Shown here: positions 1 to 5,464 of the stretch, in pieces
How positions within the stretch are numbered: the first letter of the stretch is position 1
Layout: each line of letters begins with the position of its first letter
Assembly (NCBI GenBank): GCA_000433475.1
Contig: HF993086.1
Span: 1 to 11,532, forward strand
Length of the DNA: 11,532 nt
Direction: 5' to 3'
Origin: Mycoplasma sp. CAG:956
Lineage (GTDB): Bacteria > Bacillota_I > Bacilli_A > RF39 > UBA660
The notes under the pieces: model-generated
Seen by the model: the letters and a program-made list of their open reading frames with translations, nothing else
Database searches by the model: none
What the model was told of the DNA's origin: nothing
Made by a program: the position numbers and the translations under genes

Positions 1-24
1 GTTCGAGTCCATCCGAGGCAGCCA
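1..24 (+). tRNA. tRNA 3' end, truncated by window edge (identity not determined)
   Basis: The first bases are the 3' end of a tRNA: T-loop TTCGAGT at 2-8, T-stem 3' arm CCATC at 9-13, acceptor 3' arm CGAGGCA at 14-20, discriminator G21 and encoded CCA at 22-24. The anticodon lies outside the window. The implied U1-A72 pair with G73 is the pattern of tRNA-Gln and tRNA-Asn in Firmicutes, but this is only a hint. Confidence 0.85.
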
Positions 25-42
25 CTTATTTAATTTACATAC

Positions 43-118
43 GTCTCGTTAGCTCAGTAGGTAGAGCATTTGACTTTTAATCAAAGGGTCGGGGGTTCGA
101 GTCTCCCACGAGACACCA
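43..118 (+). tRNA. tRNA-Lys (anticodon TTT)
   Basis: A complete 76-nt cloverleaf. The acceptor arms GTCTCGT and ACGAGAC pair fully, the D-arm contains AGCTCAGTAGGTAGAGC, the anticodon stem is TTTGA/TCAAA around loop CTTTTAA with anticodon TTT, the T-loop is TTCGAGT, and A73 plus CCA are encoded. It sits 18 nt after the partial tRNA and is followed by a terminator, so it is the last gene of an upstream tRNA unit whose promoter is outside the window. Confidence 0.97.
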
Positions 119-128
119 TTTAAGAAGT

Positions 129-153
129 AAAAACTCCAGTAATGGAGTTTTTT
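129..153 (+). terminator. Intrinsic terminator of first tRNA unit
   Basis: The stem AAACTCCA pairs with TGGAGTTT around loop GTAA and runs into six T residues (148-153). It closes the unit ending with tRNA-Lys(TTT). Confidence 0.9.
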
Positions 154-336
154 GAATTATTAAAACTAATTTTTTTAGTATACTGATATTTAGAAGGCAT
201 TTTTGATGATAACCATTAAAATAAAAAAATTTAAATGAAAAGTCATTAAAACTTATCTAAACGATTACAAATAGTAAAAAAAAGCTAAAAAATCACAAAA
301 TTTGCATAATATTCTATTAAATGTCATAATATTTAA
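154..336. other. AT-rich intergenic region between tRNA units
   Basis: No open reading frame or RNA gene is recognisable here. The stretch is almost entirely A/T. A possible upstream promoter for the second tRNA unit lies near its end (302-330). Confidence 0.6.
302..330 (+). promoter_or_regulatory. Possible upstream promoter of second tRNA unit
   Basis: TTGCAT (302-307) and CATAAT (325-330) are 17 bp apart, and the second box is preceded by TGT as in an extended -10. It lies just before the stronger promoter at 337-366, so the tRNA unit may have tandem promoters. In such AT-rich DNA the match could be chance. Confidence 0.4.
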
Positions 337-366
337 TTGACTTTGCTTAATTTGTTATGCTATAAT
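337..366 (+). promoter_or_regulatory. Strong promoter of tRNA Ser-Met-Asp-Phe unit
   Basis: TTGACT (337-342), an 18-bp spacer and a consensus TATAAT (361-366) preceded by TGC (extended -10). The expected start near 373 is about 17 nt upstream of tRNA-Ser. Confidence 0.85.
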
Positions 367-389
367 TTATTTGTTGCTGAAAAGCAAAT

Positions 390-481
390 GGAGGAATACC
401 CAAGTTGGTTGAAGGGACTGGTCTTGAAAACCAGCAGGTCGTGTAAGCGGCGCTAGGGTTCGAATCCCTATTCCTCCGCCA
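390..481 (+). tRNA. tRNA-Ser (anticodon TGA)
   Basis: A 92-nt tRNA with the long variable arm of serine tRNAs (about 439-454). The acceptor stem starts GGAGGAA and ends with G73 and CCA. The anticodon stem CTGGT/ACCAG encloses loop CTTGAAA with anticodon TGA, which reads UCN codons. It is the first gene of the four-tRNA unit. Confidence 0.97.
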
Positions 482-497
482 TTTCTTATTTATATAT

Positions 498-574
<77 letters not shown>

Positions 575-577
575 AAT

Positions 578-654
578 GGTTCGTTAGTCTAGAGGCCTAT
601 GACGCCTGCCTGTCACGCAGGAGACCACGGGTTCGAATCCCGTACGAACCGCCA
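578..654 (+). tRNA. tRNA-Asp (anticodon GTC)
   Basis: A 77-nt cloverleaf only 3 nt after the initiator tRNA. Acceptor GGTTCGT pairs with ACGAACC, anticodon stem CCTGC/GCAGG encloses loop CTGTCAC with anticodon GTC, the T-loop is TTCGAAT, and G73 and CCA are encoded. Confidence 0.97.
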
Positions 655-659
655 TTTAT

Positions 660-735
<76 letters not shown>

Positions 736-749
736 TGGAGATAAATAAT

Positions 750-770
750 ACCCCTTAATTGGGGTTTTTT
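750..770 (+). terminator. Intrinsic terminator after tRNA-Phe
   Basis: The stem ACCCC pairs with GGGGT around loop TTAATT, followed by T6 (765-770). It closes the tRNA unit but sits only 27 bp before the start codon of the HAD gene. Confidence 0.9.
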
Positions 771-796
771 GATACCTTGCACTAAAGGAGAATTTT

Positions 797-1579
797 ATGA
801 AAAAAGTTGTATTTGTAGATATTGACGGAACAATTAGAAATAATAATAAAGAAATTACCGAAGAAACAAAAGAAGCTATTAAAAAGGTTGTTGCTAAAGG
901 AGTAAAAGTAGTTATTTGTACGGGAAGATCTCGTGATTATGCTATAGAAGTAAGTAAAGAAGCCCTAGCAAGTCCTTATGTAATTGCATCAGATGGTGCC
1001 TATGTCTATGATTATCATGATAAAGTAGATTTATATACCAGCAAAATTAATAAGACAACTTTACAAGAAATATATACTATAGCTAAGAAATATAATGTTA
1101 ATATCACTGCTGATACTACCACTGGACAATATACTAATAATGCACTAGAAAAAAGTCCTAGCGTAACTTATAAAGAAAACTTTTTAGAAGCTGTTATTAA
1201 TGAAAAAATTATTCATATTCATTTAACTAGTAAAAATGGTAACGATATGGAAAAAGCACTTGTAGATATTAAAAAAGTAAAAAATATTAAACTAGCTTTT
1301 GATGAAGTTTATCAATTTTATAGTAATTATTTTATTTTTATAGCTAATCCTAATTCTAATAAAGGAGATGGCATTAAAAACTTCTGCAAAGCACTAAATA
1401 TATCTTTAGAAGAAACCGTTGGTATTGGTGATGATTATAATGATATTTCTATGTTTAAAATGGTTGGTACTAGTGTTGCTATGGGTAATGCTTATCCTGA
1501 AATTAAAGAAATATGCGACTTCATAACAGATACTAACGAAGATAACGGTGTTGCTAAATGGTTAAATAATAATTTCTAA
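797..1579 (+). CDS. Cof-type HAD-IIB family sugar/nucleotide phosphatase
   Basis: This 260-residue cytosolic protein belongs to the haloacid dehalogenase superfamily, subclass IIB (Cof-like), which hydrolyses phosphate from small metabolites such as sugar phosphates, pyridoxal phosphate or flavin precursors. All four motifs are present: motif I DIDGT with nucleophile D8 and acid/base D10; motif II CTGRS with T42; motif III lysine K189 in NSNKGDG; motif IV GIGDDYND with D212, D213 and D216 for Mg binding. The cap domain lies between motifs II and III, as in IIB members, and the length is typical. The start is supported by AAAGGAG (784-790), 6 nt upstream. No promoter is visible in the 26 bp between the tRNA terminator and the ATG, so it may be expressed by read-through from the tRNA unit. 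The substrate cannot be predicted from sequence. Confidence 0.93.
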   Translation: MKKVVFVDIDGTIRNNNKEITEETKEAIKKVVAKGVKVVICTGRSRDYAIEVSKEALASPYVIASDGAYVYDYHDKVDLYTSKINKTTLQEIYTIAKKYNVNITADTTTGQYTNNALEKSPSVTYKENFLEAVINEKIIHIHLTSKNGNDMEKALVDIKKVKNIKLAFDEVYQFYSNYFIFIANPNSNKGDGIKNFCKALNISLEETVGIGDDYNDISMFKMVGTSVAMGNAYPEIKEICDFITDTNEDNGVAKWLNNNF

Positions 1580-1587
1580 TATATTTT

Positions 1588-1619
1588 AAAAAAAATGGGT
1601 TTTCCTACCTATTTTTTTT
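1588..1619 (+). terminator. Intrinsic terminator after HAD gene
   Basis: The stem A8-TGGGT pairs with ACCTA-T8 around loop TTTCCT (1601-1606), a 13-bp stem with one G-T pair whose 3' arm is the T tract. Because the 5' arm is an A tract it could also stop minus-strand transcription. Confidence 0.88.
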
Positions 1620-1625
1620 AATTTC

Positions 1626-1656
1626 TTGTAACTTTTTAAAGATAATATGATATCAT
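1626..1656 (+). promoter_or_regulatory. Possible promoter of the anchored-protein/NERD unit
   Basis: TTGTAA (1626-1631) and TATCAT (1651-1656), the latter preceded by TGA as an extended -10. The 19-bp spacer is long, so the assignment is tentative. The region directly follows a terminator and precedes the gene, so a promoter is expected here. Confidence 0.45.
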
Positions 1657-1678
1657 GTAACTAGAAAGTGGGATGCTT

Positions 1679-2413
1679 ATGAAAAAAAGAAATATTATAG
1701 GACTAATTTGTATTGGAATAATTGTTTTAATGATAATAGGAAGCCTTTTCTATTCTAAAAATGATAAAAACACTCAAGAAAATAATTCTGTAACTTTTTT
1801 AGCTGATAAAACTAATGATTGTAAAGGCAATAAAATTTATGCCAAAATGTCTAATTATCAAATAATAAGTTATTGTTTAGATAACATTAAAATTATTGAT
1901 AGTAATACTAAAGATTTAGTTGATTATTTAAATAATAATAATATTATAAAAGTAGTAGATAGTTGGAGTAAAAAAGTTCTAAATAACAACAATGGAACTT
2001 TATATTATAATAATGATTATAAAATAGTAAAATGTAACTTAGATGACAATAAAAATTTATATGTTGGTACTAACGAAATGCCTGTTGATGATTTGTGCAC
2101 TAAAAACAATAAAGACTTAACTTTTAGAAGAACTTATCAAGTTTTAAATATTACTGATAGTGATACTGAGGAGTATTGGTATTTAACTTTAAAAGAGTAC
2201 CAAGTAGATGATGTTGTAACTGTAAAAGTAAAAAAAGAAATTAATCCTAATTTAAAAGAAAAACATTCTTATGTTTTTAAATTTGCTTATAATGGTACCT
2301 GTATAACTGATGTATTAAATTGGATTTTAGAAAATGCCGAGATTGTAAGCATTAAACAGACTGATAAAATTGGCATGGATGCCATTCGTGATGAAGTAAA
2401 TGCTTGTAACTAA
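1679..2413 (+). CDS. Membrane-anchored exported protein of unknown function
   Basis: I do not recognise this 244-residue protein. It has a Lys/Arg-rich start (MKKR), one hydrophobic segment at about residues 5-25, and then an Asn-, Lys- and Asp-rich hydrophilic part that should lie outside the membrane. The segment lacks a lipobox (the residue before C11 is Ile), so it is a signal anchor rather than a lipoprotein signal. Six cysteines follow the anchor (C48, C66, C119, C140, C208, C243), an even number compatible with disulfides. I chose the ATG at 1679 over the one at 1673 because the ribosome-binding sequence AAAGTGGG (1665-1672) ends directly at 1673 but lies 6 nt before 1679. The NERD gene follows after 17 nt, so the two are probably co-transcribed. 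Function is unknown. Confidence 0.8.
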   Translation: MKKRNIIGLICIGIIVLMIIGSLFYSKNDKNTQENNSVTFLADKTNDCKGNKIYAKMSNYQIISYCLDNIKIIDSNTKDLVDYLNNNNIIKVVDSWSKKVLNNNNGTLYYNNDYKIVKCNLDDNKNLYVGTNEMPVDDLCTKNNKDLTFRRTYQVLNITDSDTEEYWYLTLKEYQVDDVVTVKVKKEINPNLKEKHSYVFKFAYNGTCITDVLNWILENAEIVSIKQTDKIGMDAIRDEVNACN

Positions 2414-2430
2414 AATTAGATAGGAAAATT

Positions 2431-3201
2431 ATGGATAAATTTGTTTGGCAATTAACTGAAGGAATATTTCTAAAGAATCCTTTATTCTGGATATTTATTA
2501 TAGTTGTTATTATAGCAGTACTTTTTTACAAACAAATTGTCGGTTTTATGGGGGAGTTATGGACTAAAGAAGCTCTTCTTAAACTAGATAAAAAGGAATA
2601 TAAAATTTTAAATAATATCATGATTGAAGTTGACGGTATTACTCATCAAATCGATCATATAATTATTAGTAAATATGGTATCTTTGTGATTGAAACTAAG
2701 CAATATAATGGTTATATAACTGGTAGTGAATATGATAAAAATTGGAGCTTGAAAGCTGGAAACAAAAAAATTTATATTAACAATCCAATGCATCAAAATT
2801 ATGGTCATGTTATTGCACTTAGTCAAAAATTAAATTTACCTCAAGATAAGTTTATTCCTATTGTCTGTATTCCTAGTACAGCTAAAGTAAATGTAAAATC
2901 TAAGATACCAGTTGCTAGAAATTATAATTTAGTAGAAATTATTAAAAGCTATCAAAATGAAATTATTGAAGAACCAGAAAAAATAAAAGAAATGTTAATA
3001 AATTCTAATATTACCGATTATGAAACACATAAAAAACATATTAAATATGCCGAAAAAGTAAAATCAAGAAAACAAGAAGAAAACATTTCAAAGTGTCCTA
3101 AATGTGGTGGCAACCTAGTTTTAAGAACTGGTAAATATGGCAAATTTATAGGATGTAGTAACTATCCTAAGTGTACATATACCAAAGAAAAAAAGTATTA
3201 A
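2431..3201 (+). CDS. Membrane-anchored NERD-domain protein with C-terminal topoisomerase-type zinc finger
   Basis: The 256-residue protein has three parts. A hydrophobic segment (about residues 17-33) anchors it. A NERD (nuclease-related) domain follows at about 45-160, with a PD-(D/E)XK-like pattern: D75 in QIDHI and E88-x-K90 in VIETKQ, the residues expected to bind metal and catalyse DNA cleavage in this fold. The C-terminal tail (about 220-256) is a zinc finger with C222, C225, C242 and C248, the CX2C-X16-CX5C spacing of the finger found at the end of type IA topoisomerases. This combination is known in Firmicutes. Nuclease activity is inferred from the family and has seldom been shown. 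AGGA lies 5 nt before the ATG. The gene follows the anchored protein by 17 nt and its stop codon lies inside a terminator hairpin. Confidence 0.88.
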   Translation: MDKFVWQLTEGIFLKNPLFWIFIIVVIIAVLFYKQIVGFMGELWTKEALLKLDKKEYKILNNIMIEVDGITHQIDHIIISKYGIFVIETKQYNGYITGSEYDKNWSLKAGNKKIYINNPMHQNYGHVIALSQKLNLPQDKFIPIVCIPSTAKVNVKSKIPVARNYNLVEIIKSYQNEIIEEPEKIKEMLINSNITDYETHKKHIKYAEKVKSRKQEENISKCPKCGGNLVLRTGKYGKFIGCSNYPKCTYTKEKKY

Positions 3202-3224
3202 CCAAAAGTGCGTTAATACTTTTT
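3190..3224. terminator. Shared bidirectional terminator between convergent genes
   Basis: A perfect 12-bp inverted repeat, AAAAAGTATTAA (3190-3201) with TTAATACTTTTT (3213-3224), around an 11-nt loop. T tracts are present on both strands: T5 on plus, and T8 on minus from the A run at 3187-3194. The plus-strand NERD stop (3199-3201) is in one arm and the minus-strand gene's stop (3223-3225) is at the end of the other. Confidence 0.9.
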
Positions 3225-3996
3225 AAAACTTTTTTAAAATTTTAAAATGAGCAATGATTACTTTCTCATCATCTTTAAATTCTTTATTTTGATAAACATC
3301 TTTTATCTCTTTATATAATTTAATTTCTTCGTTAGTAAATTTTATTAACAATCTAATATTATCTTCCATATCAGATACTAAAGCTTGTTTTTCAATTAAA
3401 ACAGTTTTATCGTGAGTTGGAAACCATCCAAATATCATAAAATCTTTTTTCTTTTTTAATACTTGTTCGATATAAAAATTATTAAAACGATATATTCTAA
3501 GATTGGCATATTTTTCTTGATTTTTATTTCTATATCTACTTACGGGAATTTTTTTAGTATCATCAATATCTTTCAAGCCAATAAATAACAAGTATTTTTG
3601 TACTCTTCTTAAATAATGCAATTCTTGCTCACTATAAAACTTTTCATCTTCTTTTGAAATACTAAAAGATTCAGGAAAATCGTATAAAAAGCGAACAACT
3701 TCATCAAATAAATGAGCATGATTATGTTCGATTGTGATTTCTTCACCATCATCTGTATTAAGAATTTCCTTACAATTAAAAGAATAATATAATCCTGTAT
3801 ATGCTATATCCGCTAATGCATCGGTGAGTACAGGATTAACTTCTGGATATTTTTGGCTATTTTTATTAAAGATATGATTAGAATAGTAAACATACTCAAA
3901 AGTTTGTCTTTCATCATCAAAGAAAGGGGTAGGTAAGTTATTCTTTTGAAATTTCTCATATCGTTTTTCAAATTTTATAAATTCATGTTTTTTCAT
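3223..3996 (-). CDS. Conserved-looking hypothetical protein, function unknown
   Basis: I do not recognise this 257-residue protein. It has no signal peptide or membrane segment, so it is probably cytosolic. The N-terminal 20 residues are strongly basic, the middle is rich in Tyr, Phe, Glu and Asp, with a short His-rich patch (EHNHAH, about residues 90-95), and the C-terminal quarter is predicted helical and charged. The ATG at 3996 is the first possible start after an in-frame stop eight codons after nt 4020 on the minus strand, but only a weak GAAG precedes it. A promoter (TTGCTT-16-TATACT) lies at 4084-4111 and a strong AAGGAGG sits about 55 nt upstream with no ordinary start codon behind it. 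Codon and base use match the neighbours, so nothing points to recent transfer. Confidence 0.75.
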   Translation of the reverse strand: MKKHEFIKFEKRYEKFQKNNLPTPFFDDERQTFEYVYYSNHIFNKNSQKYPEVNPVLTDALADIAYTGLYYSFNCKEILNTDDGEEITIEHNHAHLFDEVVRFLYDFPESFSISKEDEKFYSEQELHYLRRVQKYLLFIGLKDIDDTKKIPVSRYRNKNQEKYANLRIYRFNNFYIEQVLKKKKDFMIFGWFPTHDKTVLIEKQALVSDMEDNIRLLIKFTNEEIKLYKEIKDVYQNKEFKDDEKVIIAHFKILKKF

Positions 3997-4083
3997 AGTA
4001 TCTTCATGATTTTACCAGTTATAAATAATATTTAATACTGATGCTAATCGTTTCCTCCTTAATTAAATTTTAATTTCTATTTT

Positions 4084-4111
4084 AGTATAACATAGTAATA
4101 AATTAAAGCAA
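4084..4111 (-). promoter_or_regulatory. Promoter of the unknown minus-strand gene
   Basis: Read on the minus strand: TTGCTT (4111-4106), 16-bp spacer, TATACT (4089-4084) preceded by TGT, an extended -10. The expected start is near 4077, leaving an untranslated leader of about 80 nt before the ATG at 3996. Confidence 0.7.
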
Positions 4112-4114
4112 AAT

Positions 4115-4135
4115 AAAAAACAATCAAACGATTGT
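4115..4135 (-). terminator. Terminator of the minus-strand tRNA unit
   Basis: On the minus strand ACAATC pairs with GATTGT around GTTT, ending in T6 (A run 4115-4120 on plus). It lies 11 nt after the 3' end of tRNA-Thr and just before the promoter of the next minus-strand gene. Confidence 0.85.
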
Positions 4136-4145
4136 CTTAAATAAA

Positions 4146-4221
4146 TGGTGCCAAAGAAGGGACTTGAACCCCCAACCTTCTGATTACGATTCAGCTGCAC
4201 TACCAGTTGTGCTACTTCGGC
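4146..4221 (-). tRNA. tRNA-Thr (anticodon CGT)
   Basis: A 76-nt tRNA read on the minus strand. Acceptor GCCGAAG pairs with CTTTGGC (one G-T), the D-arm is closed by GCAC/GTGC, and anticodon loop ATCGTAA gives anticodon CGT, which reads ACG. A73 and CCA are encoded. The outermost anticodon-stem pair is G-A. An isoacceptor for a G-ending codon is kept even though the genome prefers A/T at third positions. Confidence 0.94.
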
Positions 4222-4224
4222 AAG

Positions 4225-4250
4225 AAAAAAAGAGAAGCAATTAACTTCTC
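4225..4250 (-). terminator. Terminator-like hairpin between tRNA-Lys(CTT) and tRNA-Thr(CGT)
   Basis: On the minus strand GAGAAG (4250-4245) pairs with CTTCTC (4237-4232) around a 7-nt loop and is followed by T7 (A run 4225-4231 on plus). It looks like an intrinsic terminator directly after tRNA-Lys, yet tRNA-Thr begins at 4221 with no room for its own promoter. Confidence 0.7.
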
Positions 4251-4264
4251 CTTAATAATCTAAA

Positions 4265-4340
4265 TGGTGTCCCCTTAGGGATTCGAACCCTAGACCCACT
4301 GATTAAGAGTCAGTTGCTCTACCAACTGAGCTAAGGAGAC
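4265..4340 (-). tRNA. tRNA-Lys (anticodon CTT)
   Basis: A 76-nt cloverleaf on the minus strand. Acceptor GTCTCCT pairs with AGGGGAC, anticodon stem CTGA/TCAG encloses loop CTCTTAA with anticodon CTT, the T-loop is TTCGAAT, and A73 and CCA are encoded. It complements the Lys(TTT) gene at 43-118. Confidence 0.97.
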
Positions 4341-4361
4341 ATACTCGTTCGTACAAGAAAA

Positions 4362-4390
4362 ATTCTAACACAAACCTTAAATTAATGCAA
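4362..4390 (-). promoter_or_regulatory. Promoter of minus-strand tRNA Lys-Thr unit
   Basis: On the minus strand TTGCAT (4390-4385), a 17-bp spacer and TAGAAT (4367-4362) preceded by TGT. The start would be near 4355, about 15 nt before tRNA-Lys. Its -35 box lies in the palindrome at 4385-4405. Confidence 0.8.
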
Positions 4391-4412
4391 GTACTTATCT
4401 TGCGTTTTTTTT
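4385..4412 (+). other. Inverted repeat with T tract between divergent promoters
   Basis: GCAAG (4387-4391) pairs with CTTGC (4399-4403) around TACTTAT, extended by an A-T and a T-G pair, and followed by T8 (4405-4412). It has the form of a plus-strand terminator, but no plus-strand gene lies upstream. The arms overlap the -35 boxes of the divergent tRNA and transporter promoters, so it may instead be an operator. Confidence 0.6.
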
Positions 4413-4428
4413 GTATTTAATATATAAT
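4400..4428 (+). promoter_or_regulatory. Promoter of the metal exporter gene
   Basis: TTGCGT (4400-4405), 17-bp spacer, consensus TATAAT (4423-4428). The start near 4435 leaves a leader of only about 18 nt before the ATG at 4453. Confidence 0.75.
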
Positions 4429-4452
4429 TTTCTTACGAAAGAAGTGATTTTT

Positions 4453-5283
4453 ATGTTAGATGTATTATTAGATGGGTTAATAGATACTATAAAAGTATTT
4501 CCTTTTTTGCTTATTTCTTTTATTATAATAGAAATTTTAGAACACAAAATTAATTCTAATCAAAAATTAGAAAAAGCCGGTCATCTAGGTCCTTTATTTG
4601 GTAGTTTACTAGGTACTATTCCGCAATGTGGTATTGCTAGTATCGCAACTAATCTTTATGTAACAGGTATCATTACTATGGGAACTTTAATTAGTGTTTT
4701 TCTAAGTACTAGTGATGAAATGATACCCATTTTGTTAAGTGAGAATGTTAGTATTAAATTAATTTTAATTATTATAGGAATAAAATTTATCGTTGGTTTA
4801 ATAAGTGGTTTTATAATAGATTGGCTTAGACCTAAAAAGATAAAAACTCATTATGAAGTCTGTGAAGAAGAACATTGTCATTGCGAAGAACATCTTTTAA
4901 TATCCGCCTTTAAACATACTTTAAATATTACTTTATTTATCTTAATTATTAATATAGTTTTAAATTTTATCTTTGAATTTAGTTTAAATAGCATTTTAAA
5001 TAATATCTTTTTACAAAACAGTTTCTTAAGTCCTCTTGTTACTAGTCTTATTGGATTAATACCTAACTGTGCTTCTAGTATTGTTATAACTAAGTTATAT
5101 TTAGCATCATCTATATCTTTTGGTTCTATGATAAGTGGTCTTTTAACTAATTCTGGTATTGCTTTAGTAATTTTATTTAAAACTAATAAAGATAAGAAAG
5201 AAAACCTAACTATTATAGGTTTAACTTATCTTATTAGTATAGTAATAGGTATTATTCTTAATTTACTTCATATTGCTTTTTAA
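4453..5283 (+). CDS. Putative metal exporter, ArsP_2 / putative manganese transporter family
   Basis: This 276-residue integral membrane protein resembles the permease family annotated either as arsenic efflux or as putative manganese transporter. Two homologous halves are seen: GTIPQCG (P57, Q58, C59) in the first and GLIPNCA (P204, N205, C206) in the second, each in a hydrophobic segment, as expected of an inverted repeat whose P-x-C motifs line the pathway. Between them is a cytosolic loop rich in possible metal ligands (H133, C137, H141, C142, H143, C144, H147). About eight hydrophobic segments are visible. An upstream in-frame TTG at 4411 lies within the promoter, so I take the ATG at 4453, preceded by GAAGTG 6 nt away. 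The gene has its own promoter and terminator, which separates it from cas9. The ion transported is not determined. Confidence 0.8.
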   Translation: MLDVLLDGLIDTIKVFPFLLISFIIIEILEHKINSNQKLEKAGHLGPLFGSLLGTIPQCGIASIATNLYVTGIITMGTLISVFLSTSDEMIPILLSENVSIKLILIIIGIKFIVGLISGFIIDWLRPKKIKTHYEVCEEEHCHCEEHLLISAFKHTLNITLFILIINIVLNFIFEFSLNSILNNIFLQNSFLSPLVTSLIGLIPNCASSIVITKLYLASSISFGSMISGLLTNSGIALVILFKTNKDKKENLTIIGLTYLISIVIGIILNLLHIAF

Positions 5284-5291
5284 TTAGTATT

Positions 5292-5313
5292 AAGTCGTTA
5301 ATCGGCTTTTTTT
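5292..5313 (+). terminator. Terminator of the metal exporter gene
   Basis: AAGTCG (5292-5297) pairs with CGGCTT (5303-5308), with one T-G pair, around TTAAT, followed by T7 (5307-5313). It begins 8 nt after the stop codon. The cas9 promoter -35 box starts 2 nt later. Confidence 0.85.
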
Positions 5314-5314
5314 C

Positions 5315-5342
5315 TTGCCATCAAATAAAAAGATGTTATAAT
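5315..5342 (+). promoter_or_regulatory. Promoter of the cas9-cas1-cas2-csn2 operon
   Basis: TTGCCA (5315-5320), 16-bp spacer, consensus TATAAT (5337-5342) preceded by TGT, an extended -10. The start near 5349 gives cas9 mRNA an untranslated leader of about 144 nt that spans the whole tracrRNA gene in antisense. Confidence 0.8.
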
Positions 5343-5367
5343 TTAAATTAAGAAGACAAAAGAGCAT

Positions 5368-5458
5368 AAAAAAAGCGACTGTCTAAACAGTCGACCGAAG
5401 TCATTTAGGGCTAAGCCTTTATTTTAACTCTCTATGTCATCTTAAATGGTATTAAGAC
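5368..5458 (-). ncRNA. tracrRNA of the type II-A system
   Basis: Read on the minus strand, this RNA of about 91 nt starts with an anti-repeat complementary to the CRISPR repeat. Plus-strand 5431-5455 is identical over 25 nt to repeat positions 9-33 (11474-11498). With the repeat it forms the usual lower stem (TAAAAT with GTTTTA), a bulge with GAGT in tracrRNA and GT in crRNA, and an upper stem (CATAGA with TCTATG). This is the same 4/2 bulge layout as in S. pyogenes. The nexus AAGGCTTAGCCC follows, then a small hairpin GACTTCGGTC and a terminator hairpin of 7 bp (5376-5393, loop TTAG on the RNA) with T7 (5368-5374). It pairs with pre-crRNA for RNase III processing and holds the crRNA in Cas9. 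The 5' end is inferred from the promoter. Confidence 0.93.
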
Positions 5459-5464
5459 GATTTA

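Noticed and set aside
2608..2826. Minus-strand open frame of 72 codons
   Set aside because: It lies fully inside the NERD gene, has no ribosome binding site and shows no recognisable features; it is a shadow frame.
4411..4452. TTG start extending the metal exporter by 14 residues
   Set aside because: The extension lies over the TATAAT box of the gene's own promoter and lacks a ribosome binding site; the ATG at 4453 fits better.
5376..5393. Hairpin in the cas9 leader as a plus-strand terminator
   Set aside because: There is no T tract on the plus strand after it; the T7 is on the minus strand, which makes it the tracrRNA terminator.
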